NCBI RefSeq assembly: GCF_002706425.1 | Contig: NZ_CP017713.1 | Coordinates: 1,674,001 to 1,738,000 of the forward strand | Length of the DNA stretch: 64,000 nt | From: Loigolactobacillus coryniformis subsp. coryniformis KCTC 3167 = DSM 20001 | Lineage (GTDB): Bacteria > Bacillota > Bacilli > Lactobacillales > Lactobacillaceae | Reading direction: 5' to 3' | Shown: in pieces, positions 36,822 to 46,172 of the stretch | Position numbering within the stretch: the first letter of the stretch is position 1 | How the letters are laid out: each line of letters begins with the position of its first letter | Notes under the pieces: generated by a model | The model's database searches: none | Told to the model about the DNA's origin: nothing | What the model saw: only the letters and a program-made list of their open reading frames with translations | Program-made: the position numbers and the translations under genes

Positions 36822-37184
36822 TTAGTCAGCTAATACTCGTACACCTTGTACGAAAACATTAACCGAATTGGCGGTAACGCCAAGCATTGTTTCTAAATTG
36901 TACTTTACTTTTGATTGTACATTCCGGCAAACTTCGGAAATTTTTGTTCCGTAGCCGACAATAATATAAACATCAATTGCCACGCCATTTTCTTCTTGGC
37001 GCACAACAACACCGCGCGCATAATTTTCTTTACGTAAAATATCATTTAAGTTATCACGAATTTGATTTTTACTTGCCATTCCGATGATGCCATAAACGTC
37101 AGTCGCCGCACCACCGACAACTGTGGCGATCACTGCGTTAGCAATATCGATTGTACCGTATTGGGTTTTAATGTGTACAGCCAT
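36822..37184 (-). CDS. Asp23/Gls24-family protein (YloU type)
   Basis: 120 aa from the ATG at 37184 (MAVHIKTQYGTIDIANAVI), with GAGG seven to ten bases upstream. The Asp23 domain has VIATVVGGAATDVYGIIGM (cores VVGGAAT, VYGIIGM) and VDVYIIVGYGTKISEV (here IDVYIIVGYG). YloU-type members sit before fakA; related Asp23 proteins form membrane-associated assemblies in cell-envelope stress. Its promoter is at 37348-37376, and its leader carries the recurrent motif. Confidence 0.9.
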   Translation of the reverse strand: MAVHIKTQYGTIDIANAVIATVVGGAATDVYGIIGMASKNQIRDNLNDILRKENYARGVVVRQEENGVAIDVYIIVGYGTKISEVCRNVQSKVKYNLETMLGVTANSVNVFVQGVRVLAD

Positions 37185-37196
37185 TAAAAGAACCTC

Positions 37197-37237
37197 CTCT
37201 ATTCCACAATAGTAGCTAATTTTTGTTCCAAAAACTT
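37197..37237 (-). repeat. Recurrent leader motif, Asp23-like gene copy
   Basis: CTCTATTCCACAATAGT followed by TAATTTTTGT and CAAAAA, matching the ffh copy at about 34 of 41 positions. It ends at the ribosome-binding site of the gene. Confidence 0.6.
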
Positions 37238-37347
37238 TTGCAGTTGCTGTTTGGACCATTAGACGGCCGCACACAGCCAGCAAAAATCTGGCTCATTTTC
37301 ACTCTGCGTATCAAAATTGGTACGTTTTAAAAAAACTTCTACACGCC

Positions 37348-37376
37348 ATTCTATCATAGCCTGAAAATATTGAAAA
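37348..37376 (-). promoter_or_regulatory. Promoter of the asp23-like/fakA operon
   Basis: Minus strand: -35 TTTTCA (37376-37371), 17-bp spacer, -10 TAGAAT (37353-37348). It gives a leader of about 155 nt containing the recurrent motif. Confidence 0.6.
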
Positions 37377-37478
37377 GTTATCTTCCATTAGATAACGCTA
37401 ATTAAGCAGTAGATTTGCGTATTTATTGCGCATAATCAACCTATCCCCGTACACTAGAAGTAAACGGAGGTGCCCGCT

Positions 37479-37994
37479 ATGACTACTATAACCATAATCG
37501 TTGGCGATAAAAAATACAAACCTACTGCTGATTATACCGCAAGCGACCAAATTGCTTACTATCCATTTAATACAGCCGCCTTTATTCCGACACCCCTGAC
37601 TCCACAAACAAAATCATATCGCCGACTGATGGCCTTCTTACTTGGTCGTCCGCAAATCGAAGCTAAGTTACGCCATATTGAACGTAATTTCACCACAGGT
37701 CAATTACTACGGCATTTTAAACGCCAAAATATTTACTTTGCTCTGGCTAGTGACCGCGAACAAATCCACAACTTTTTAGCCCAGCATCCAGAAGATACGA
37801 TCACCTTATTATTACTGGGTAAAAAAACTTGGTCCTGCGCCACTGAGTTTACGCATCCCCAATTAGAAACCTTATTATTTACCGCACCACACAAAAAAGA
37901 TAGCTTTTGGTGCAGCCTAGATTATCAGGATCAATCCGGCATTGCCTCAACCAGCACGATGCAAAAATTGATTCAACCAAAAATTCGGTTATAG
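37479..37994 (+). CDS. Hypothetical protein
   Basis: 171 aa from the ATG at 37479 (MTTITIIVGDKKYKP), with GGAGG eight bases upstream. No family recognised. No signal peptide or membrane segment. It is basic in the middle (RRLMAFLLGRPQIEAKLRHIER, core LLGRPQIEAKLRH) and has paired aromatic/tryptophan motifs (KTWSCATEF, DSFWCSLDY). It is divergent from the asp23-like/fakA operon across 294 bp and has no downstream partner except the decayed nucleoside phosphorylase. Composition resembles its surroundings. Confidence 0.6.
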   Translation: MTTITIIVGDKKYKPTADYTASDQIAYYPFNTAAFIPTPLTPQTKSYRRLMAFLLGRPQIEAKLRHIERNFTTGQLLRHFKRQNIYFALASDREQIHNFLAQHPEDTITLLLLGKKTWSCATEFTHPQLETLLFTAPHKKDSFWCSLDYQDQSGIASTSTMQKLIQPKIRL

Positions 37995-38106
37995 ATGCAC
38001 ACCTATTTTTGATATTGCACTAGGCAAATAACTAATTAGGTTATAAACTAGATGATACCTAAGTGTTATTGAAGCGTTCGTTTTAGTCATTAAGTTAGTT
38101 CATATT

Positions 38107-38714
38107 TTGGGTGGACTGATTACGACCATGCGCGCAATGCAATTCAAATATAGTGAGGCGACTTTGATGGACCAATTACCTTTTTTAGATTACGATCGCA
38201 CGCCAAAAGCGCTTTTAAATCCTGATCATGATCTACCCGCACTTAAAAACTTCCCGCAATTAGTTTTATTGGCTTTTTTAACCCGAGAAACGATCGATAA
38301 ATTTGTGACCACACACAATGGTCAACAAATCGCGGTGATTGAAACCGTTGCGGCGACAACGCCAATTTTTCAAATTTCATGGGCAGGTACAACCAATTAG
38401 CACAGGTGATTCAAGCCCAACAATTAACGCCACAATTTGTTAAGACTTGGACGACTGACGGCTATTTTCGTGAGACACAACAATTGGTCCAGCAGCGCAC
38501 GCAAGCTGGTTACACCGTTGTTGAAATGGAGTGCGCTGCACTAGCAGCTTGCGCGCAATTCAGGCAAGTTGCTTTCGGTCAGTTATTGTTCACCGCTGAC
38601 ACAATGACCGACTTAAACAATTGGCAACCACGCGATTTTGGCCGTTCTGCACACGCAAAAGTAGCTAAACACTTAAGTATTCAGTGTTTAGCTACTTTTG
38701 CTGAATCGATTTAA
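38107..38714 (+). pseudogene. Nucleoside phosphorylase, core deleted and frame-shifted
   Basis: Two fragments in different frames. The first (to the stop at 38398-38400) matches the N-terminus of the lactobacillar nucleoside phosphorylase family: LPFLDYDRTPKALLNPDHD, then QLVLLAFLTRETIDKF and IAVIETVAATTPIFQ. The second (38379-38714) matches the C-terminus: KTWTTDGYFRETQQ, TVVEMECAALAA and FRQVAFGQLLF. About 100 residues of the glycine-rich centre, which holds the phosphate and ribose site, are missing at a junction near 38375-38400. The product cannot be active. The final codons lie in a perfect 17-bp hairpin. Confidence 0.8.
38657..38699 (+). terminator. 17-bp perfect hairpin inside the pseudogene 3' end
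   Basis: AAAAGTAGCTAAACACT (38657-38673) and AGTGTTTAGCTACTTTT (38683-38699) with a 9-base loop. It lies within the coding frame just before the stop, and acts as a terminator with the final T4. Confidence 0.75.
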
Positions 38715-38879
38715 ATACTGCTTTTTAAGCTAAATTTTTGGCGTTCACCTACCTCAATTTTACCCTGTCAAGCAAATTTACTTGAAAGAAAAGTATTGCA
38801 ATCAAGGGGCTATTATGATAAATTAAATCAGGTAAGTGTTAACGAGCAGCATGTAAAAATGCTTAAGGGAGGACTAGAC

Positions 38880-39065
38880 ATGGCTAAAGATTTCATTACC
38901 GGCAAGGGTACAACCTTCGGTAACAAGCGTTCACACGCGTTAAACCATAGCCGTCGCAGCTGGAAAGCTAACTTGCAAAAAGTACGCATCCTAGTTGATG
39001 GCAAGCCAAAACGTGTATGGGTATCTGCACGGACATTAAAATCCGGTAAGGTTACTCGCGTTTAA
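38880..39065 (+). CDS. rpmB: Ribosomal protein L28
   Basis: 61 aa from the ATG at 38880 with AAGGGAGG eight bases upstream. It is the short, lysine/arginine-rich L28: [20 protein letters not shown] (core [12 protein letters not shown]) and [17 protein letters not shown]. No zinc-binding cysteines, so it is the zinc-free form. Single-gene unit divergent from the thiN operon with which it shares a terminator; as in Bacillus it faces the yloU-fakA operon region. Confidence 0.96.
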   Translation: MAKDFITGKGTTFGNKRSHALNHSRRSWKANLQKVRILVDGKPKRVWVSARTLKSGKVTRV

Positions 39066-39080
39066 TTAAATTAGACGATT

Positions 39081-39113
39081 AAAAAAGAGCTTGGGGCAAC
39101 CCAAGCTCTTTTT
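39081..39113. terminator. Bidirectional terminator of rpmB and the thiN operon
   Basis: AAAAAGAGCTTGGG pairs perfectly with CCCAAGCTCTTTTT around GCAA. It lies 15 bp after rpmB and 4 bp from the thiN stop. Confidence 0.9.
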
Positions 39114-39117
39114 GTAT

Positions 39118-39762
39118 CTAATCATGACTTTGGATCACCGCAACCACCCCAGTACGAAAGCTAAAGGTCGCACTTTTTTTAGTGAATTGATTGCTGGCAA
39201 ACATGATTGGTTGTGCGTAATCTGCGTTAGTCAATTTATATTTAGTATCATACAACGTTAAGCCCGTCACCGCCGTCAACGGTGCAAAAGCTAAATACTG
39301 CTGCCTTGCCTCCTGCGTGATCGTATGCACGCCCGGTAAAAACAGACGCAAACTATTTTGACGATCTAATAACCGTACGCGTTGACAGTAAGGTAAAAAA
39401 CGCGGCTGTAATAGCATGAATAAATTATCTAACAAATGATCTAAACGCCCACCAGTAGCACCATAAATAGTTACTCGTGTCGCTTGACCTTCCGTTAACG
39501 CAATATTTAAGGCCAATTCAGTATCCGTTTCATCCTTATCTGCTACCGCATAGCGAATATCCGCCACCTGCGTCTGCACCCGTTTCAGTTCAGCCGTGCT
39601 CAACGAATCAAAATCACCGACGGCAACCTGCGGCGTGATCCCTAACTCAAGTAAACGCAAGGCCCCACGATCAGCGGCAATCCACGGAACCGCCGTTTGC
39701 TGCGCAAGTTCGGCCGGCCACATCGCCGGAGGCCCCCCCACTAATAAATTAAACTCAGTCAT
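39118..39762 (-). CDS. thiN: Thiamine diphosphokinase
   Basis: 214 aa from the ATG at 39762 (MTEFNLLVGGPPAMWP), overlapping the rpe stop by 8 bp. Motifs: WIAADRGALRLLELGI, VGDFDSLS (catalytic, about 49-56), ADKDETDTELALN (about 78-90) and YGATGGRLDHLL (about 100-111). Transfers pyrophosphate from ATP to thiamine. It is the last gene of the gmk-to-thiN run; the order prpC-prkC-rsgA-rpe-thiN is conserved in Firmicutes. No TPP riboswitch is visible. Confidence 0.95.
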   Translation of the reverse strand: MTEFNLLVGGPPAMWPAELAQQTAVPWIAADRGALRLLELGITPQVAVGDFDSLSTAELKRVQTQVADIRYAVADKDETDTELALNIALTEGQATRVTIYGATGGRLDHLLDNLFMLLQPRFLPYCQRVRLLDRQNSLRLFLPGVHTITQEARQQYLAFAPLTAVTGLTLYDTKYKLTNADYAQPIMFASNQFTKKSATFSFRTGVVAVIQSHD

Positions 39763-40417
39763 TGGTTGCAGCAATATTACGCAAAGTCTGAATCTGTTGT
39801 GCTGGATCAGCCGTACCATAAACGTACGAACCAGCAACAAAGACGTCGGTCCCAGCATCAGCGCACGCTTTGACCGTTTGATCACTGACCCCGCCATCGA
39901 CTTCAATATCAAAATGATAGTCATTGGTTTGCCGCAATTGATCTAGCCGTTTAACCTTGCTTAACATCGCCGGAATAAATTTCTGACCACCAAAGCCAGG
40001 ATTGACCGTCATCACTAACACTTGATCGACTAATGGTAAAACATTTTTGATTTGTTCCAGTGGTGTGCCAGGATTTAATACAACCCCCGCTTTAACACCT
40101 GCATCTTTGACCATTTGTAGTGCCCGATAGATATGTGGCGTACTTTCGACGTGTAACGTCAAAATATCGGCCCCAGCCTTAGCAAAATCAGCAACAAAGC
40201 GTTCTGGCGCTTCGATCATCAAATGACAATCTAAGACTAACTTAGTCACTGGCCGCAACGCCGCCACCATACTCGGACCAAAAGTAATATTAGGAACAAA
40301 CTGACCATCCATCACGTCCACGTGTAAGTAATCAGCGCCACCTAATTCAACTGTTTGAACATCTTGTGCCAAATTTGCAAAATCAGCACTTAAAATTGAA
40401 GGTGCAATTTTCATCAT
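39755..40417 (-). CDS. rpe: Ribulose-phosphate 3-epimerase
   Basis: 220 aa TIM barrel. Motifs: KIAPSILSADFANL with catalytic S/D, HVDVMDGQFVPN (about 33-44), DCHLMIEAPE (about 67-76), MTVNPGFGGQKF (about 138-149) and EVDGGV (about 177-182). Interconverts ribulose-5- and xylulose-5-phosphate in the pentose phosphate/phosphoketolase route. Overlaps rsgA by 4 bp and thiN by 8 bp, so the three are translationally coupled. Confidence 0.96.
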   Translation of the reverse strand: MMKIAPSILSADFANLAQDVQTVELGGADYLHVDVMDGQFVPNITFGPSMVAALRPVTKLVLDCHLMIEAPERFVADFAKAGADILTLHVESTPHIYRALQMVKDAGVKAGVVLNPGTPLEQIKNVLPLVDQVLVMTVNPGFGGQKFIPAMLSKVKRLDQLRQTNDYHFDIEVDGGVSDQTVKACADAGTDVFVAGSYVYGTADPAQQIQTLRNIAATND

Positions 40418-41319
40418 TTTTTGCCTCGCTTTCCATTATACTTCGGCTTTTCTGCCTTTTTCTCAGTTCGAAATTGTAAATAATTCGCGTAGCGGCTGGC
40501 GAGTATCTGCCCCGTTTCCACCTGTTGCTTAACGGCACAACCAGGCTCCTGATCATGTTGGCACGCCCGAAAACGGCATTCAGCAGACGCAGCGACAAAT
40601 TCAGGAAAAAGTAATGGCAATTCAGTTAACTCAAATTCACTTAAATTTAATGAAGAAAAACCTGGCGTATCCGCCACTAAGCCACCAAACAATGGCAACA
40701 ACTCCACATGTCGCGTGGTGTGTTTACCTCGACTTAAGCTTTCCGATACCGCGGCGGTTTTCAACTGTAATTCAGGGTCAATATGATTCAGCAAAGTTGA
40801 TTTGCCAGCACCCGATTGCCCCATAAATACCGTCAACTGATCAGCAAAGTACGTCGTCAATTGCTTGACTTGCGCCGGTGCAAATGGTTCCGCATCAAAA
40901 AATGTCGGATAGCCCAACTGCTGATAGTACGCCACGATTGGTGCTAGCTTAGCCCGTGCTGCCTCATCCAAGAGATCACCCTTAGTAAAGTAGATCAAAG
41001 GCCGAATCTTTTTCTTTTCCAGGGTCATCAAAAAACGATCCAATAAATTACTAGAAAAGTCTGGCTTAACGCAAGACGTAACGACCACCGCTTGATCAAC
41101 GTTGACCACTTGAGGACGGACTAAAGCATTTTTACGTGGTAGTAGCTTCAACACGTAGCCTTCTGTTTGATTAGTACTCTCAAATTCAACATAATCACCG
41201 ACCAACGGCGTTAACTGACGTTTGCGGAAATTACCTCGCCCACGTGTTTGAAACGTTTGTTGATCTGAATAAACGTAATAAAACCCACTTAATGCTTTCC
41301 GAATCTGTCCTTGTGCCAA
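40414..41319 (-). CDS. rsgA: Ribosome small-subunit GTPase RsgA
   Basis: 301 aa, TTG start at 41319 with GGAGG six bases upstream. OB fold at the N-terminus, circularly permuted GTPase domain (G1 in GQSGAGKSTLLN, about 165-176; DTPGFSSLNL after it), and a C-terminal zinc site from C...C..H......C (CRFRACQHDQEPGC, about 254-267). Helps 30S maturation. Downstream of prkC by about 40 bp, with the recurrent leader motif between. Confidence 0.95.
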   Translation of the reverse strand: MAQGQIRKALSGFYYVYSDQQTFQTRGRGNFRKRQLTPLVGDYVEFESTNQTEGYVLKLLPRKNALVRPQVVNVDQAVVVTSCVKPDFSSNLLDRFLMTLEKKKIRPLIYFTKGDLLDEAARAKLAPIVAYYQQLGYPTFFDAEPFAPAQVKQLTTYFADQLTVFMGQSGAGKSTLLNHIDPELQLKTAAVSESLSRGKHTTRHVELLPLFGGLVADTPGFSSLNLSEFELTELPLLFPEFVAASAECRFRACQHDQEPGCAVKQQVETGQILASRYANYLQFRTEKKAEKPKYNGKRGKK

Positions 41320-41358
41320 ACTGTCGCCTCCACTTTCTACTTCACCATTAAGGTCATT

Positions 41359-43089
41359 TTATTCTGGTACTTCGCTACCGCGCGAGATAACCACCGTTAT
41401 TTTTGCACTGTGCGGTACTGCAGTTCCTGCTTTAGGCGATTGTGACATCACCGAACCAGCTTGGACCGCAGCCGAATAATCATATTTTAGATTAAGGGTA
41501 AAACCCATACTATTTGCATACTGACGTACACTTGCTTGCGACCAATTAGTCATATCCAATAAGCTGAAACCATTAGCACCTACACTAACTGTTAGCGTGA
41601 TTGTTTTACCCTTGGGAACTAGGCGTGTGCCAGCATCGCGACTTTGTTGGACAATTTGACCATTAGTATAACTGCGTGAAACAATGGTTGTTCGTTTCAC
41701 CTTAAAGCCGGCCTTACGCAATTCAGCTGCGACTGAGGAATAGGATCGTGCCGTATAATCCTTCAATGTATATTCCTTTTTCCCAGTACTGATGCGCATT
41801 TTGACCACTGACTGACGCTTAGCCTTTTCTCCTTTTACCGGCGTTGTACTGATCACGCGACCTGCTTTAACGTGGTCATCATGTACCTTGGTAGCTGAAC
41901 CAACCTTAAACTGAGCGGCCATCAAAGTTGACTGTGCTTTACTTTGAGTCATTCCCGCCACATTAGGTACCGCTACCGGCTGCAATTGATTAGCAACGAA
42001 AAAGCCTACAACCACCAAAACGACTAAAACAAGCAACGTTGTGATCACGACCCAAGGCCGAGCGAGCCGTTTCTTGGGGGTCGGTGCTGGCTCATTAGTC
42101 GCTGCCGCCGATACGGTTTTCGTTGTTACCGTCGTAGTATTAGCGCTTGCCGGTGCCGCTTCAGACGTTGCCGAACTAGTTGCAAACTGTTCAGCGTCGA
42201 TCCGCGGTAAGATCTTAGTTTCTTCATTATTGATTTGTGACACAAATTTAGGCTCACCGACACGCAACGGTGACAGCGTCGTTTTTAAATCAGCCGTCAT
42301 AGCGGCAACAGACTCATAACGTTCAGCTGGTTCCTTAGCTGTTGCGCGTAAGATCACATTTTCTAACGCTTGGGGAATATTCGGGTCGATTTTCCGTACT
42401 GAAGGAATCTCGCTTTGAAAGTGTTTCAAAGCAATACTCACCGCTGTTTCGCCTTCAAACGGTACCTTGCCGGTCAACATCTCGTATAAAATGATCCCCA
42501 ACGAGTAAATATCGGATTGTTTAGTCGCAATACTGCCTCGTGCTTGTTCTGGTGATAAATAATGCACGGAACCTAACATTGAATTGGTTTGGGTGATCGA
42601 ATTTTCCGATAAAGCCACGGCGATACCAAAATCGGTGATTTTTAAATGACCCGACGGCGCCACTAAAATATTTTGCGGTTTCAGATCACGATGAATAATA
42701 CCGTGTGCATGGGCTTGCTGTACTGCCGCTAAAATTTCCGTCATCATCCGCACCACTTCAGCATACGGAATTGGGTAATGGTCAGCAATATATTGCTTCA
42801 AATCATTGCCCGAAACATATTCCATTACAATGTATTGTAACCCGCTATCTTCACCAACATCATAAACGGAAACGATATTAGGATGAACCAATTCAGTCGC
42901 AGCTAACTCTTCACGCTGAAAACGGCGAATCGTATCTGGATCATTTTGTAGGTCTAGCCGTAATACTTTGATTGCGACTTCACGATTTAAAATTAGATCC
43001 TGAGCCAAATAAACATTGGCCATGCCACCTTCGCCAACCGGACGGATCACGCGATAGCGACCGCCTAACTTATATCCTGCTTCCATCAT
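41359..43089 (-). CDS. prkC: Ser/Thr protein kinase with PASTA domains
   Basis: 576 aa. Cytoplasmic Hanks kinase domain (about 1-275): glycine loop GEGGMANVYLA, catalytic HRDLKPQNIL (about 134-143), DFG (about 154-156) and GSVHYLSPEQA. A linker rich in A/T/S, one membrane helix (about 349-369, PWVVITTLLVLVVLVVVGFF), then three extracellular PASTA repeats (about 372-440, 441-508, 509-575). PASTA repeats sense muropeptides or lipid II. It overlaps the phosphatase gene by 4 bp, the standard kinase/phosphatase pair controlling envelope growth. Confidence 0.96.
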   Translation of the reverse strand: MMEAGYKLGGRYRVIRPVGEGGMANVYLAQDLILNREVAIKVLRLDLQNDPDTIRRFQREELAATELVHPNIVSVYDVGEDSGLQYIVMEYVSGNDLKQYIADHYPIPYAEVVRMMTEILAAVQQAHAHGIIHRDLKPQNILVAPSGHLKITDFGIAVALSENSITQTNSMLGSVHYLSPEQARGSIATKQSDIYSLGIILYEMLTGKVPFEGETAVSIALKHFQSEIPSVRKIDPNIPQALENVILRATAKEPAERYESVAAMTADLKTTLSPLRVGEPKFVSQINNEETKILPRIDAEQFATSSATSEAAPASANTTTVTTKTVSAAATNEPAPTPKKRLARPWVVITTLLVLVVLVVVGFFVANQLQPVAVPNVAGMTQSKAQSTLMAAQFKVGSATKVHDDHVKAGRVISTTPVKGEKAKRQSVVKMRISTGKKEYTLKDYTARSYSSVAAELRKAGFKVKRTTIVSRSYTNGQIVQQSRDAGTRLVPKGKTITLTVSVGANGFSLLDMTNWSQASVRQYANSMGFTLNLKYDYSAAVQAGSVMSQSPKAGTAVPHSAKITVVISRGSEVPE

Positions 43090-43832
43090 TGTGCGGTCAC
43101 CCCACGATCCTCATATAATAGTAACGCCGTAATATTATCTAGCCCGCCAGCTGCATTCGCCGCGTCGATCAAGGCCTGACACTTTAACTCTAATGACCGA
43201 GGGCTGGCTAAGATCGTACTGATCTCATCGTCAGACACCATATTAGTCAAACCATCGGAACATAATAAAATATAATCACCGTGCTGCGCACGCCGCACGA
43301 CCACATCAGCATCGGCTTGCTCGGATACGCCCAGCGTGCGGGTAATAATATTCTTTTGGGGATGGTGTTTAGCCGCTTCCGCACTTAACTGGCCATGCTT
43401 AACTAACTCATTGACCAACGAATGATCCTCGGTCATTTGACTTAGTTTCTGTTCTCGAAATAAATAAGCACGACTATCGCCAATATTGGCAATGATGAAC
43501 TCATTTTGATAATAAATAGCCGCCACAAAAGTCGTGCCCATCCCTGACAAGTCAGGATACTGCTGTGACTTATTCAAAATATGCTCATTTTCCTTTTGTA
43601 GCTCCGCCACCAGCCAAGAGATGATCGGTTCTACTTTATCAAACTCTGTCTGCTCAAAATCATAGCCAATATGTAAAACGGCCATGGCCGAAGCCACATC
43701 ACCGCCTAAATGACCGCCCATGCCATCCGCAACGATTGCGAATTGAACCCCAGCTATATTTTGATAGACGCTTACATAATCCTCGTTGTTGGCCCGGCGT
43801 TGACCAACATCCGTCCGGTAAGCGAATTTCAT
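43086..43832 (-). CDS. prpC: PP2C-type protein phosphatase
   Basis: 248 aa. Metal-binding motifs of the PPM family: RRANNEDY (about 12-19), VADGMGGHLGGDVAS (about 34-48), GMGTTFVAA, NIGDSRAYL (about 116-124) and SDGLTNMVSDDE (about 191-202). Removes phosphate from PrkC and its targets. AGG sites lie before the ATG. It follows rsmB by 5 bp and overlaps prkC by 4 bp. Confidence 0.96.
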   Translation of the reverse strand: MKFAYRTDVGQRRANNEDYVSVYQNIAGVQFAIVADGMGGHLGGDVASAMAVLHIGYDFEQTEFDKVEPIISWLVAELQKENEHILNKSQQYPDLSGMGTTFVAAIYYQNEFIIANIGDSRAYLFREQKLSQMTEDHSLVNELVKHGQLSAEAAKHHPQKNIITRTLGVSEQADADVVVRRAQHGDYILLCSDGLTNMVSDDEISTILASPRSLELKCQALIDAANAAGGLDNITALLLYEDRGVTAQ

Positions 43833-43837
43833 CCTTT

Positions 43838-45190
43838 TTACCTCGTTTTCCGTTTCAGATTACAAATGAAGAAGCCGTCCGTCCCGTAATCATCTGGATA
43901 AAGGCGCAAATACGGTGTTGTAGCCACTTTGAGCGCTTTATCTGTGTGCACGGGAATCGGTTCGAACTCTGCGTGTTTTGCGAGAAACTGCTTGATCACG
44001 TCCTGATTTTCTTCATTAACAATTGTACACGTACTGTAGGTCAAAATGCCACCAGGTTTTACCTTAATTGCGACACTATCCAAAATTTCTAATTGAATTT
44101 TCTGTAAATTCAATAGATCCTCTGGCTGACGGGTATACTTGATCTCTGGTTTGCGCCGCATTAGACCTAAGCCAGAACATGGTGCATCGACTAATACACG
44201 ATCAAATGACTTATTTGCCACCACATCACGCAGTTTACGCGCATCAAATGCACGTGCATTGACCACATCAGCAACGTGCAATCGCTTAGCATTATCTTTG
44301 ATCAATTTTACCTTATGTGGATGTAAATCAAAAGCCTCAACGTGACCACCAGCCTCAGCAGACAAGTAACTAGCAATATGCGTGGTCTTACCACCGGGCG
44401 CAGCACAGGCATCCAGTACTTGATGTTGTGGTTCAATCTGCATACTAGCTGCAACTAACATTGAACTTTCATCCTGCACCGTATATTGACCATAAGCAAA
44501 GGCAGTCGTCCCCGCTAAAAAGCCACCCTGGCGAACTAACCCAACTGGTGATAATTCACTAGGGGTTGTTTCCAATCCTAATTCAGCTAATTCTGCTTGC
44601 ACCTCGTCAACCGTAGCAATAGCCGTATTAACGCGGATCGATGCCGCAGCAGGCTGATTGATTGTTTGTAAAATCGCTTCCGTCTTCTTTTCACCAAGCT
44701 GATCGATCAGTTTGGCAACTAACCATTCCGGCACGCTAGCGCTGATGCTTAATCGTTTTAACGGCTCACTAATTGTTGTCAATTGCGGTACGCCTTGACG
44801 TTCGATCTGACGTAAAATTGCCGTCATTAAACCGGCGACCCCGCGATTACCCATCTTTTTAGCTATCTCCGTAGCTTCATAAAAAATTGCTCGATTAGGG
44901 ATCTTGTCCAAATAAACCATTTGATAGACAGCGACCCGCAAGTTTTGCCGCGCCCAACGTTCTAAGCGTTGCGGTTTTTTAATGAATGGCTTTAAATAAA
45001 AATCTAACGTCAATTGGCGCTGGATCACACCATAAACCAAGTTAGTCAGCAAGCTAGCATCAGCCGGTTGCAATTGTTCTTTTTCAATGGTTTGGTCCAA
45101 CGTAATATTGGCGTAACTGCCTGAATCAGCGACCCGATCCAGTAATTTGACCGCTAAATAACGCGGTGAATGCTTTATGTTAGTCTTCAA
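43838..45190 (-). CDS. rsmB: 16S rRNA (cytosine-967-C5)-methyltransferase
   Basis: About 450 aa from a TTG at 45190, which has GGAAGG ten bases upstream and overlaps the fmt stop by 11 bp; an ATG at 45217 has only a poor site, so the exact start is not certain. The N-terminal NusB-like domain (about 1-150) is followed by the Rossmann methyltransferase: VLDACAAPGGKTTHIA (about 250-265), DAPCSGLGLMRRKPE with the catalytic-loop cysteine, and STCTIVNEENQ with the second cysteine. Methylates 16S rRNA C967. Part of the fmt-rsmB-prpC-prkC run. Confidence 0.94.
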   Translation of the reverse strand: MKTNIKHSPRYLAVKLLDRVADSGSYANITLDQTIEKEQLQPADASLLTNLVYGVIQRQLTLDFYLKPFIKKPQRLERWARQNLRVAVYQMVYLDKIPNRAIFYEATEIAKKMGNRGVAGLMTAILRQIERQGVPQLTTISEPLKRLSISASVPEWLVAKLIDQLGEKKTEAILQTINQPAAASIRVNTAIATVDEVQAELAELGLETTPSELSPVGLVRQGGFLAGTTAFAYGQYTVQDESSMLVAASMQIEPQHQVLDACAAPGGKTTHIASYLSAEAGGHVEAFDLHPHKVKLIKDNAKRLHVADVVNARAFDARKLRDVVANKSFDRVLVDAPCSGLGLMRRKPEIKYTRQPEDLLNLQKIQLEILDSVAIKVKPGGILTYSTCTIVNEENQDVIKQFLAKHAEFEPIPVHTDKALKVATTPYLRLYPDDYGTDGFFICNLKRKTR

Positions 45191-46127
45191 TGAGTTGTTG
45201 CCCTTCCTTAAGGCCATGTCCTTGGCCGTTTAAATACGCAGTGATGTTCATTTTAGCTTTACCAGCAGGCTGAATCTCTTCAATATAAAACACTTTATGA
45301 TCAGCTGCGGCGATACCCAATTGGTGCTTACTAATGACAGCAACTTGCCCAGCTGCCAACATTGTTGTTTCAGCGGTTGGCCGAACTTGCCATAATTTCG
45401 TCCGTTGACCGCCAATTTTAACAAACGCTCCAGGTTGTGGCCGTAACGCCCGTACCTTGTAGTCAATTGCTGCCGCTGACATATCTAAAGTGATTTGTTC
45501 TTCCCCCGGCTTGATCGTTGGTGAAAAAGTAACTTGGCTTTCGTCCTGCGGTTGTGGGGTAATTTTACCCGCTAATAGATCCGGTAATGTCGCTAACAGC
45601 AACTTTTCGCCAACCTGACTTAATTTAGCAAACAACGTCCCATTATCATCGTCGGCTGTAATCGGAATTGCCTGTTGCCGTAAAATATCTCCGGCATCCA
45701 TTTTCATGACCATTTTCATGATCGTCACCCCAGTTTCAGCCTCACCATTTAAAATGGCATACTGAATTGGCGCACCACCACGATATTTTGGTAACAATGA
45801 AGCATGCACATTGATTGCAGCGATCTTAGCTGCAGCCAAAACTTTCTTGGGTAAAAATTGACCAAAAGCAGCCGTTACGATCAGATCTGGCGCTAATGTC
45901 ACCACTTTTTCTGCTTCGGGACTGCCGCTTAATTTTTCTGGTTGTAACACCGGAATATCATGTGCTAACGCTACTTCTTTAACTGGCGATGGCGTTAACA
46001 CGTGTTTGCGTCCGACTGGCCGATCTGGCTGCGTCACCGCCGCCAAAACTTCGTAGCCATTAGTGATCAAGCTTTCTAAAATTGGTGCCGAAAATGCCGG
46101 CGTGCCCATAAATACAATTGAAGTCAC
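45180..46127 (-). CDS. fmt: Methionyl-tRNA formyltransferase
   Basis: 315 aa, GTG start at 46127 with AGAGGAG upstream. Formyltransferase domain: IVFMGTPAFSAPIL, QPDRPVGRKHVL and the folate/catalytic segment INVHASLLPKYRGGAPIQYAIL (cores NVHASLLPKYRGGAPI, about 107-122), then a C-terminal tRNA-binding OB domain (about 205-315). Formylates initiator Met-tRNA using 10-formyl-THF, supplied by FolD. Between priA and rsmB. Confidence 0.95.
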   Translation of the reverse strand: MTSIVFMGTPAFSAPILESLITNGYEVLAAVTQPDRPVGRKHVLTPSPVKEVALAHDIPVLQPEKLSGSPEAEKVVTLAPDLIVTAAFGQFLPKKVLAAAKIAAINVHASLLPKYRGGAPIQYAILNGEAETGVTIMKMVMKMDAGDILRQQAIPITADDDNGTLFAKLSQVGEKLLLATLPDLLAGKITPQPQDESQVTFSPTIKPGEEQITLDMSAAAIDYKVRALRPQPGAFVKIGGQRTKLWQVRPTAETTMLAAGQVAVISKHQLGIAAADHKVFYIEEIQPAGKAKMNITAYLNGQGHGLKEGQQLIED

Positions 46128-46172
46128 GTACTTCTCCTCTTTCTATTGTTAATTAACTTTGATTCAAAAAAG

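Noticed and set aside
39118-39924. Long thiN frame overlapping rpe by 170 bp
   Set aside because: The upstream part is antisense-frame sequence within rpe; the ATG at 39762 gives the family N-terminus.
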